The position numbers and the translations under genes were made by a program. A stretch of DNA of 64,000 nucleotides from Macrophomina tecta (lineage: Eukaryota; Ascomycota; Dothideomycetes; Botryosphaeriales; Botryosphaeriaceae), in the NCBI GenBank assembly GCA_024180945.1, contig JAKSGN010000036.1:434001-498000 (forward strand). The letters run 5' to 3'. The notes under the pieces were generated by a model. The model saw only the letters and a program-made list of their open reading frames with translations. It was not told the origin of the DNA and did not search any database. Below are positions 35,470 through 45,271 of the stretch, in pieces. Numbering within the stretch: the stretch's first letter is position 1; the number at the start of each line of letters is the position of its first letter.

Positions 35470-38400
35470 CTAGTCCTCCTCGTCAGAGAAGACCTCCTCA
35501 CCACGCTTGCGGCGGGCCATCCTGTAACCATAGTTAGCATCTCGTTCTATGTATGGATGATGTGGGAAAAGACATACCTCTCCTTCTTCTTCTTGCGGAG
35601 CTCAGAGGAAGTGAGCTTCTTCTGCTTCTTGGTACCCTCGATCTTGTTGCCCATGGCGTCGAACTTGTCCTCCTCGTCGACCTTCTCGGTCAGACGAGGA
35701 CCGGATCCCTGACCGGCAACCCAGTTGTGACCGGAAGGAGTCATCTTGCCGTCCATGACAGCCCAGACTTCCTCAGTGAGGTCCTTGGTGAACTCAGCAG
35801 AGTGAGTAATGATGATGACACCACCCTCGAAGGACTTGATGGCCTTGGAGAGAGCACCAAGAGAGTCACGGTCAAGGTAGTTGGTAGGCTCGTCAAGGAC
35901 GATCAAGTGAGGACGCTGCCACGAGCAGGCGGCAAGGACGACCTTGACACGCTGACCACCGGACAGACCGCGCATGCGGGAGTGGGAAACGAGCTCAGCA
36001 TCCAGACCGAAGTTGGCGCAGTGAGCCTCAATCTCCTTACGGACCAGAGGACGGAACTGACCGCTGGCGAGGGCCTCCTTCTGGTCAACCTCGGCGACCA
36101 TCTTGGCGTGAGAGGCAATCAGCTCGTTACGGGGAATCCAGGCGTTGTCAGCAGTCATCATGGGGGTCCAGCGCTCGTTCTTCATGCCGACGTTCTCGCC
36201 GAGAGCGAACGAACACTCGTACTCGTAGCTGTTCTTGAACTTTCTACGGGCGTGGATACCAATGACCTTACGCTGAGAGCCCTCGATCCTGAAGATCTTG
36301 TCCATGGCCTTCTCATCGTCCTCGGTGATCTGCTTGTTGGCACGGTCCATGGTCTCACGGTCCTCACCGGTCTGGAAACGCCACTGGATGTACTCGGAGG
36401 GGGTAGAGTCCAAGTGGTGGTCGATGTGGGCGAAGGCGTGCTGCTTGATGTAGGCAATACGGATGTTCTCGTGGTGGTAGACCTCACCCGAAGTGGGGAT
36501 GAGCTCACCAGTCAGGACGTTGACGAGAGTAGACTTGCCAGCACCGTTGGGGCCAATGACGGCAATACGGGAGCCAAGAGAGCACTGGAAGGTGATGTCG
36601 GAGATCTGGGGCTTGGAGGTACCGGGGTACTGGAAGGTCATGTTGCTGACACGGACAATGGCCTTGGCCTTGGTCTTGACACCCTCGAGGAAACCGGGCT
36701 CGGGGAACTTGAACTCCATCTCGGAGGCACCGAGCTCGTAGTAAGACTTGGCGGAAGGAACCTTCTTGACGAACTCGGAGATGTTACCACGGTAACGCTT
36801 GAGCTTGAAGCGCTCGTAGTGGATAACGTGCTGGATGGTATTGTCCAAGAACTTGGAGTCGTGGGAGATGATGATGGAGGTGCAAGGAGAGTTGACGAGG
36901 TACTGCTCGAGCCAAGCAACGTTCTTGACGTCCATGTGGTTGGTGGGCTCGTCGAGCAGAAGAATATCGGGCTCCTCGAAGACGGCACGGGCAAGGGCCA
37001 GCTTCATCTTCCAACCACCAGAGAGCGAGGTGATGGGAGCCTCGAACTGCTCGCGAACGAAACCGAACTCCTCGAGCTTGTTCTGGACATCCTCCTGGGT
37101 CTTGGTGACACCAGCAGCCTCAAGCTTCTTCATGGTCCAGCCAATGACAGTCTGCTCAGTGTCGGCAGAGTCCAGGTCGTGCTCGACGTAGACGGTCTTG
37201 ACCTCGGACTGCTTGGGGAAACCCTCAAGCTGCTCGTTGTTGATGGCACGCATGAGGGTGGTCTTACCGGAACCGTTGGGGCCCAGAAGACCGTAGCGGT
37301 GGCCACGCTTCAGACGCAGGTGAGTCTGGTTGAGCAGGATCTTGGCACCGTAGGCCAGGGAGAAAGTGCAGTTGCACAGGTCCTCACCCTCCTCCTCGTC
37401 GGAGGGGACCTCGTCGGCCTCGCTGAAGCCGGGGAGAGTCTTCTTGCGCAGAGCCTCAACGGCGTTCTTGGCATCAGCCTCCGGGATGATGGCGGAGACA
37501 TAGGGAAGAGCGTTGGTAGCCCAGACGCTGCTCTCGGTCTCCTTCTCGTCAATGAGCTGACCGGCGATGGCGGCGATGTACTCGAAGATGGGCTCGAACT
37601 TGGCGTTGTCGGCCTTCTTGCCGACGACACCCTTGAGAATGGGCAGAATGGTGGGAACGTCACCAGCGCGCGAACGCTCGGGAAGCTTGTCATCGACAAT
37701 GTTACCAACACGGCTAAGAGTGTCGATGGCCTGCTTGGTCTTCTCACGAGCCTCGGGGTCGGCCAGAGTCTCGTAGTTCTTCTTGAGAGCAGGGTACAGG
37801 CGGGGCAAGAAAGAGGCGACGATGTTGGGGTCCTCGACCAGCTTGCACATGTTGTCGATAATGACGGCAGACTTACGCTTGATGGCGGTCTCACGCTCAA
37901 CAAGACCACGCTCAAGCAGGGGAACCATGATGGCAAGAGTGGGCTCGTGGACATCGGAAACGAAAGTAGTGGCGCCGAGCAAGTGAACAGTCTCGGGGAC
38001 GTTCTCAGGCTTGGCGATACACTTGATCAGCTCCGGAATGAAGCGCTCGATATCCTTGTTGGAGATAAGCTCGCAGAGCTTCTCCATGGTGGCGTAGGCA
38101 GCCTTCTTGACCTCGGCCTTGGTGTCCCACATAGCCTCAGAGACGACAGGGATGAGGTCGGGGACACGGTAACCCATCTGAGCGCGAGACCTCTCGGCGA
38201 GGATCTCAATGCACTTCAGGTCGGTCATCTTTTCGGGCCACTTCTGGGCAGTGTGGAGGGAGTCGATGAGCGCGGGAATGACAGCCTTGACGGCGTTGGC
38301 GTTGGTAGCCTCGACGATAGCCTGGGCAGCAGCCTGGGCAGCGTTCTTGACCGGGGTCATCTTGTCGCCAACGGCAGCAAGAGTGGCGGGCAGAAGAGCG

Positions 38401-38830
38401 ACGAGGTAGGGCTCGACGGCCGGGGAGACGGTCGAGTGCGAGGCGATAGCCTTGATGGCGTCAAGGGCGCGTTCCCTTGCGAGAGCATCCTTCTTGTTGC
38501 CGAGCTGCTTCTTCAGCAGTGCGACGGCCCTGCAGACCTTGTTAGCGGCTGAAGGCCATACGGTTGCGACCGGGACAGCGAAAACAGGACGACCGCTGGC
38601 GGTCCGGGGGGGCGAAGTGAGGGGCACACTTACTGGGTGGGGGCATCGCCCTCCTCAATGTCGCCGTTGATGAAGGTGGCGAGGTTCTGGGAGGTGGCCA
38701 GAATCTCATCCTGCTCCTTGGAGACGGTGAGCTTCTGGAGCAGCTCCTCGAGAACCTTAACACTGCCGGCGTTCTCGGACTTGACCTGGCCGGCGGAGGG
38801 GTGTGCGGCGGCGTCGACAGAGGGGGCCAT
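35470..38830 (-). CDS. TEF3: Translation elongation factor 3 (eEF3)
   Basis: Exons in transcript order are 38830-38634, 38529-35578 and 35521-35470, giving 1066 aa. Yeast eEF3 has 1044 aa. The N-terminal about 400 residues form HEAT repeats. Two ABC ATPase domains follow: GPNGSGKTT with [14 protein letters not shown], then GPNGAGKST with [14 protein letters not shown]. Both have Walker B segments ([21 protein letters not shown]). The second ABC domain carries the chromodomain-like insertion. The last exon supplies [16 protein letters not shown], the basic/acidic tail. eEF3 is a ribosome-dependent ATPase of fungi that releases E-site tRNA during elongation. The long antisense frame over this gene is a codon-bias shadow. 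A TATAAAA box lies 56 nt upstream. Confidence 0.97.
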
Positions 38831-38885
38831 TTTGTCGGATGGGTGAGAAGATGTCTGGAGAGAGAGAAGACGGGGCGTGGCCGGC

Positions 38886-38892
38886 TTTTATA
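38886..38892 (-). promoter_or_regulatory. TATA box of the eEF3 gene
   Basis: TATAAAA in the transcript direction lies about 56 nt before the start codon at 38830. This fits the strong, TATA-driven expression expected for an elongation factor. It rests on motif and position only. Confidence 0.5.
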
Positions 38893-41500
38893 TTAAGGCT
38901 CGGTGGGGCCGTGAAAAAGTCGAAATCTAGCGGTCGGGTATCTAGTGGCGACGCGACAGTGCGATCGAGACGCAAGCCACGGAGAGTCTGCAAACTGCGG
39001 CGCGCAGTCGAAGACCCAGTCTATGAAGCAGAAAAGAGAAAAAGGGTGAGAACGGAGGGAGAGGCGAGTGGTGCGGAGGGAGGGAGGGCGGCAGAGGGGG
39101 GCGACGCTTTTTGTACTATCAGCACAAAAAATCCTTTCCTGTGCATGTAAGCGGGCAGGGATCGTGGGCCCTAGAGCGGGCGCACGGGCTGCCTGCCGCC
39201 CAGCAGGGCAGCCGCCGAACCTTTTGCGCCCGCCCGCCCCTCAACGCCGCCGTCACCATTCGCTGCTGCACCGACGGCCTCGCCGCCCGACGGGCTGAGG
39301 TGCCTGCTGTCTGTCCATTTTTCCCGCCACGCTCAGCGCCCGCTGCCCGCCGGCGGCGGCGGCTGCTGCTGCACATGCCGCAGCCTCGGCCCTCGCTCGC
39401 TCGCCGCACGCAGCTCCCCGGCTGCTCCACGGCTCCCTCCCCGGCCGCGCTCGCTGACCGCACGCCTGCGTCCCTGGCTGCGCTGCGCCTGCGTTTCAGC
39501 ATGCTATTTTTGCCACGCTACCAACCTACGAGGAGGCCGGTCGCTGTGTACGTGTTCTTCTCTGCTGCGCTACGACTATTCCCGCGACATGCAGCCCGCA
39601 CACGGAGCGCACCACGGCTGTGTGTCTTATCCCTTATCCCCCGCAGCCAGCACAAGCCCCAGCTATGCTCTGGTCTTGTCTTCGAGGGCGTCGGCGCGTA
39701 TCCCGAACTTCTCGCCGCCTCCTTCCCCATCAGAGTTGCCGGAATTGCTCAAGCGGCCCAACGAAAGTACCTGGCCGCGACCGCCCCGGCACTGCCTCCA
39801 ACTCTGGCCAGCCAACCGCGTCGCTGCGCTTATCGTCACACACCGACTCTTCCCGTTAGCGGCAGATGCACCGAAGCCTTCGAGAACACTGTCCGGCGCG
39901 ACGGCCCCCGCGACAGCTGTCACCGCCCTCGCTGTGCGCCTCTGGCTCGCGCCCTTTGCGGCCCGCAGCCTTTCTGCATTCTGCAGCCTGCGAGTCGGGG
40001 CGAGGGCCGCAGTGGCGACGGCACCCACTCTGCTCCGTCACTGAGGTTTTCCATTACATGAAGTCCGGGCTTCTTCCTGCATGCTGCAGTTTCTGCGGCG
40101 TAGCCACCCCGGCTGCCAGTCAGGGTTCGCCGGGAGAAAAAAGCTTTTGGCCAGCCCTGCGGTTACCCTGACCGCTCACCGCACGCCTCCATCCCGGAGA
40201 GGCAAGCCCGGTGCCGCGGTCTGTTTCCACGCCAGCAGTCCTCAATGCAACATTGCTCGCTCGGTACAGACCTTGCAGCCATTGTCGGCTGAGTCGAGCT
40301 TGCCCTTTGTTTAGTGCCCGATCGCCGATCGCTGCACTTCAGCCGAATGCCGTAATTTGTTGTCCCGTGATATCCAAAGGCAGGACACGAGGAACTGTAC
40401 TTTGGCCACCGGACTTTTTGATATCGATACCCCAGGTTTTCTCCACAATTTCTGAGATAAGACTTTCGGCTGCATGCGCTTGTACTAATTCGTAGCCGGT
40501 GGCGCCGAGAGGTAGCTGCGTCGTTTCTGCTCTCTGCTGACTTCCGCTGACCTTACGGCCCATATCAGCAGTTGTGAGTCCATTAGTGTTGCTTGCTCTT
40601 TTTTCCTTGTTCGACATGATCACCTCATGCAGTAAAGTGATGGATCACGCGTGGGCGATCAGGATCTGCCCCTCGCGCACGCGGCATCATCGAAGGCCAT
40701 CGAAGTCAAGATAAGGCTGACGGATCTTCACGGACCCCCTTGCCGTCCTGGCTCTCCAGTAACACTTAACAGGCATTTGTTGTTCCTCTCGCGCAATTCC
40801 CTGCTTGGCATGGTGATCCTGTTATTCATTTTCCCTTCTAAATTCCCGGAATCTATAAGGCGAATGCAAACCCGAGGCTTTTTGAGTCACTTTGCCTCAT
40901 GATACGAACTCTAAAACAGACAGAATAATGTGTAGTCAAAGAAAACTATTTGACTATGCCGTATGGTGAACAACGCCTGCCAGAGAACGAGGAATGCTTC
41001 TCCGAAATGTAAGAGTTGCGCGGCTCGATTGGCTAAGGGAAATTTACGCAGGTTGCCATGAACAAGGTCGGCGACAGATCCTTGGCTTTCTACTGGATCC
41101 TTCTTTCACTGCATTTCCATTTCCTTCCGCGTAGAAGAGTGTTGAGTAGTGGAGCATAGATTCGCGGCCTTTTGATTCTACAACTGCTCTGCGCCGTCGT
41201 CAGTCCTGCGACATCAAGATAAATTCACGGAAAGGTAGAAACACGAGTTCCTGTCTTCATATGTCTGAGAGCAAGGGCTGCAAGGCCTTTAAGCGATTAC
41301 AACCGCTTTCTAGGTGAGATAATATACTGAAGTCCACAAAGAAAGGTCCACAACAGAGGCCGAAGACGTTCTTCCCCCGGCGCATTTCTTTTCAACGCAT
41401 TGCGACAAAGCGCATTTGCTCCCGAACAAATAAATGACGAGTACTCAAAACTCAATTCACCCACTGTGCTGTACCTTTGCACCCTCACTCACCCCTCACT
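38893..41500. other. Long GC-rich upstream region of eEF3
   Basis: About 2.6 kb have no supported gene except one possible small frame at 40339-40617. Many frames are open because of GC-rich, stop-poor composition between about 39100 and 40050, but none shows a domain or consistent coding style. The eEF3 promoter is at the left end. Confidence 0.4.
40339..40617 (-). CDS. Possible small protein, function unknown
   Basis: A 92-aa frame starts at ATG 40617 and reads MSNKEKRASNTNGL near the start, VQAHAAESLISEIVEKTWG in the middle and LPLDITGQQITAFG at the end. It has balanced, globular-looking composition, unlike the arginine/proline-rich noise frames around it, and an amphipathic helix-like middle. 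I do not recognise it. It could be a real small gene, one exon of a larger gene, or chance. Confidence 0.3.
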   Translation of the reverse strand: MSNKEKRASNTNGLTTADMGRKVSGSQQRAETTQLPLGATGYELVQAHAAESLISEIVEKTWGIDIKKSGGQSTVPRVLPLDITGQQITAFG

Positions 41501-41556
41501 ACTCGCCAGCACCAGCTTCGCCATGGTCCGACAAAACCCATCTCGCAAGGCGAAGG

Positions 41557-43015
41557 CCAGCTGCCATGGCGGCTTTGATAACCAAGCCTCCCGCGAGGAA
41601 GAGCCAGCTGAAAGCTTCGGCTGTCCAAGTATCCACAAAAGCGCCATTCAAAGCGAAGACTTGGAAAGCAGCTTCTGAGGCCAAGCCACCGTGGTCTCCC
41701 ACTTTTGACCCTGCCTCAAGCACTGATTCCAGCGACAGCAACATCACCCCTACTACAGCGAGACACCGGCATCCAATCCCACCGCCCTCAAACCGCCGGT
41801 CCATCGCGCCCAGCGCAGTCGAGTCCCCCGCCGCCCTCTCGGCCCCGCGACTCCAGCCTGCGCAGCGGGCGAAAGCTGCCGCCGAGCACCGTCGCCGCGC
41901 AGTCCAGCACATCGCGCCTGTTCTCGCCGCCGACCAAGACGCCCTACGTGCCGCCCAAGTACAGCCCCACCAACCCGCGCTACGGCTTCCGCACAACATC
42001 CTGCCATTCCACAGCGACACGCTTCCCCCTCCACTCCCATATGCATAGCCTGCATGCGGCGTACCGGCTCCTCAGCGTCGACCTCCGGCACCAGCGCGTC
42101 GCCATACAGCCCGCCGAGCCCCGCATACAGCGCGAAGAGCCGCCCACGCGCGCCGAAGCCTTCCATCAGCGGCGGCGGCGGCGGCAGCAGCAGCAGCAGC
42201 ACCGCTGAGCGGCCGAGTCCCACGCAGCCGAACTACAGTGCCAACAGCCCGTCGTGGATCAAGGATTCGCGGCTGCTAAGTACGGGTGGTTAGCGGCGCA
42301 CACGCGGAGGAATCGAACGGCGACTGTGGCGTTCGATATGACGAGTCCGTTTTCCAGTCCGACTGAATTGCCGACGCCTGTGCCGGTGAATATGTTCGAT
42401 ATGGGGGTGGGGCCCGGGGCGGGAGCGAAGAGAAAGCTTACGGAGGAAGTGGAGGGTGCTGTTCGGATGCAGTGGAGCGGGAGGTGGTCACGGGGTGGAA
42501 CGGCACGTTCGTGGAAATGAATATTGGCTTGCTGGAAGTGTTGGAGGATGTGGGTTCGGGCGTTATTGGCACGCTCGATGCGTTCGAAGGGCAGTTAGAT
42601 GGCTCGGTGCCGTCGAGGGCGGTGGAGGCTTTGAGATCTCAGGGGCGGGGGCGCATGTGGCGTCAGGGCCCATTTTGGAAGGATCATGAGGGAGACTGTG
42701 CAGCAGAGGCTTCGAGGTCTTGGGCTCGGGGGGAGAGGGGGCGGAAGACATTTGGAAGGGTCATAAAGGAAAACGGACGTCGAAGAAGGCGAGGATCGAC
42801 GAAGGGGAGGGATGGGTCGTCCGCTCGAGTGAATCGTAAAGGGGTGTGCAGAGTCAGAGTACCGGCTGAAACGGCGATGGTGACGGAGTCGAGCCCTCAT
42901 TCCCGCGACGATGTTGGGAGAGGGAGGCAACCGGGGCCTGGAGGTAGAAGCAGAAGATGGCGTGGAAATGGAAGGGGCAGGGGCGGAAGGCGTGGCTGAA
43001 GGGGAAGAGGAATGT
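41557..43015 (+). pseudogene. Possible decayed gene with coding-like pieces in shifting frames
   Basis: Coding-like segments on the plus strand change frame several times without stops or plausible 50-nt introns between them. They are ALITKPPARKSQLKASAVQV and STDSSDSNITP (frame A), RLFSPPTKTPYVPPKYSP (B), SPAYSAKSRPRAPKPSISG and SPSWIKDSRLLS (C), PTPVPVNMFDMGVG with KRKLTEEVEG (the next shift), MNIGLLEVLEDVGSGVIGTL (another), then GKRTSKKARIDEGEGW and finally an acidic run ending GEEECEDHLWG. Together this resembles one Ser/Pro-rich nuclear-type protein broken by small indels. I recognise no family. It could also be composition-driven noise or assembly error. Confidence 0.35.
42171..42201. 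repeat. GGC/CAG trinucleotide run
   Basis: A short run of GGC units passes directly into CAG units. It lies inside the possible decayed coding region and encodes a Gly/Ser or Gln run depending on frame. Confidence 0.8.
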
Positions 43016-43307
43016 GAAGACCATCTCTGGGGCTGAGAGAGAATTTAAACTGCTTTTTGGCCCTTGGATGTTGAATACAGCGCTTGTAACTGTCTTCCCA
43101 CAGGTAATTCGCAGTTAATAGAGAATTCTTTCTGGGGGTATCTCCTGACCAGCCCACTTAACCTGAGTGGCACATCTATCCTCGAAGTCCCGATAACGCC
43201 TGTGATCTTCCCGGGGCCCTTTGAGAGCCTTGAACGCCGTACGCTTATGCATGCAGACAGCACTTCTTTCACCAGTCTTGTGACGTGGCCGCCAGGCCGG
43301 AAGTCTT

Positions 43308-43839
43308 TCATGGCCTACGAGCCTTCATGATGCGCTCGTCTAGCACGGCCAGCAATCTCTCTTTCTCACGCTTCGCGTCATCCAATTTCGCCTGCTCTTC
43401 CCGCAGCTCACGGTCCAGCTCAGCTAAACGGGCCATCTGCTGCTGTTCGCTGAAGCCTATGCCGGGCAAGCGGTCGGCCAGCGCATTGATGCGTGCCATG
43501 CTCATGATGATGTCATTCGCGATCTCATGCTGAGTGACGGCAAAGTTTGGGTCTGGAGGCGGAGAGCGCGGGCGGTCGCCGTTATTGTTGGCTGCCCCGC
43601 CGGGGTTATCAGCGTTGCCGGGGCCATTTTCGTTCGCGCCGGACGTGTGGATGTCACGGTCGGCGTCATGGGGCTGGCCGGGTATATCGCCGTATGGGTG
43701 GCGCGTGTTGGTCCACATCATACCGGCGTACATTTGCTGGATGAGCTACTGGGGTCAGTATGGCTGGACGGACGGTCCTGGAAGATGGGCGGTGTACCAT
43801 GTCAATTGAATCCTGGAGCTGAGTAAGGATGTCCGACAT
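43308..43839 (-). CDS. MED21: Mediator complex subunit Med21
   Basis: Exons in transcript order are 43839-43798 and 43745-43308, giving 159 aa. The first exon reads MSDILTQLQDSIDM, the diagnostic N-terminus of Med21/Srb7, and the second continues LIQQMYAGMMWTNTRHPYG. A Gly/Asn/Pro-rich linker follows, then a long coiled coil (AVTQHEIANDIIMSMARINALA, EQQQMARLAELDRELREEQ, DDAKREKERLLAVLDERIM). Med21 pairs with Med7 in the middle module of Mediator, linking activators to RNA polymerase II. The intron is supported because it joins the two conserved blocks in phase. It is transcribed divergently from the RRG7-like gene with about 310 bp between the starts. Confidence 0.88.
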
Positions 43840-44150
43840 GATAGCGAAGAGGTGATCGGCAACCACGGAGTAACGGTACGGAGCGGAGCGGGTAGCATGC
43901 GAGCACGTCGGCCGTGGAGGATAGCGGTGGAGGTGGAAGAAGAAGTCGAAGCTCGGGGATGCGCGGCGGAAGCTCAAGCTTCAGCTCGGCAGATCGGCGC
44001 TGCGGTTCCTGACAGGGCGCACTCTTTTCCACACTCACCTCTTCCTCCGTTGACAATGCAACATATATCCAAAGGCTAAGACCAAAGCAGGTTGAAGCAA
44101 CTATGGAGCTTTCTCATGTTCTACCTATCTAGTCGCGCCCAGTCCCCAAG

Positions 44151-45026
44151 ATGACGTCCCTTGTCCGCCGCTCTCTCCGACCTTGCGCCCGTCGGCCCTC
44201 CATCCTACAATCGCCTACTCGCACCACACATGCCTCCACTCGCAAGACCTCACGCTCCTTAGACCCCATAGTAGCTCAAGGCTCTACAAATCATCACGAC
44301 CTTCCCTCGTTTCTTGCCTACGCAGAGCGCGTCAACCTTTCGCCTGACCGCACCGTTTATGTCGGCACGCACTACGAGTACACCGTCGCCGCCTCTCTCA
44401 AGCGCTATGGCTTCGACCTTACACGCACCGGGCGCGCGTCTGATCTCGGTATTGACTTGCTAGGCACATGGACGCTGCCTGTACCAGAAAATGCACCTCC
44501 GCGCGGTTTGCCTCTGCGTGTGTTGATCCAATGCAAAGCCACCACCAAGACACTGAATCCGCAACACGTAAGAGAGCTTGAAGGTGCTTTCACTGGAGCA
44601 CCAGCGCAGTGGCGGGAGGGAGACTTTCTGGGGCTGCTGGCATCAACACAGAAGGTTTCGAAGGGTGTTCTCCATACCCTGAGCAGGAGTCGATGGCCGA
44701 TGGGGTTCTTGAAGGTGCATTCTGATGGACGCGTTGAACAATTCGTTTGGAATCCGAGTGCCAGGTCAAGAGGGCTTGAGGGCTTGGGCGTTGGGCTGAG
44801 GTACAAGGAAGCGGGAGGCACTGGGTTGGAAATTGTCTTGATCTCGCAAGGAAAGCCACTGCTTCACGTGGATCAGAAAGAAGAAGCTGCCGCACTACCT
44901 GCAACAGAGGGACAGTTAGAGAACTTGATCGAACAGGCAACACCTGCGCCTGCAACCGAGGAAGGAAAGCCAGCGAAGAAGAAGCGGGGGAGACCGAAGA
45001 AAACGAGGGACAAAGACAGTACATGA
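44151..45026 (+). CDS. RRG7-like mitochondrial protein (DUF2034, endonuclease-like fold)
   Basis: A single-exon 291-aa protein. The first about 35 residues are Arg/Ser/Thr-rich with no acidic residue, typical of a mitochondrial presequence. The core has VGTHYEYTVAASLKRYGF, then RASDLGIDLLGTW and LRVLIQCKA. The pattern Glu76, Asp102 and Gln127-x-Lys129 is the PD-(D/E)xK restriction-endonuclease-like arrangement seen in DUF2034/Rrg7 proteins, which are needed for respiratory growth in yeast. The last about 20 residues carry KKKRGRPKK, an AT-hook-like basic motif. Nuclease activity is not established for the family, so a nucleic-acid role is inference. Confidence 0.8.
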   Translation: MTSLVRRSLRPCARRPSILQSPTRTTHASTRKTSRSLDPIVAQGSTNHHDLPSFLAYAERVNLSPDRTVYVGTHYEYTVAASLKRYGFDLTRTGRASDLGIDLLGTWTLPVPENAPPRGLPLRVLIQCKATTKTLNPQHVRELEGAFTGAPAQWREGDFLGLLASTQKVSKGVLHTLSRSRWPMGFLKVHSDGRVEQFVWNPSARSRGLEGLGVGLRYKEAGGTGLEIVLISQGKPLLHVDQKEEAAALPATEGQLENLIEQATPAPATEEGKPAKKKRGRPKKTRDKDST

Positions 45027-45271
45027 GGGAATTGTGGCTACCCAAAAGGGGTCTTGTAAATAATTCGAGGAGCTGTATCGTCAGGCCAACTTCGTATATG
45101 CCCCAGTCGGTGCTTCTTGCCTTTCCAGACGGCTGAGTCCGCCGGTAATATGGTCAAGGTGCCTCAGGCAGAAAACGGAGCGGCAACAATTAAGCGGCCG
45201 GCGATCGCGCATCACGCGTCATCGCGTCTCCCGCGAACGCGACTTCGCCTCCACCACCACCATGGGCTGAA

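Noticed and set aside
35553..38552. 999-codon open frame antisense to eEF3
   Set aside because: It is the mirror of a strongly codon-biased gene. It is rich in Leu, Gly, Val and Asp runs without any domain, and the sense strand is unambiguously eEF3.
39111..40061. 316-codon plus-strand frame upstream of eEF3
   Set aside because: It is dominated by Arg/Ala/Pro/Ser in a GC-rich, stop-poor stretch. All frames on both strands are similarly open and no domain is visible.
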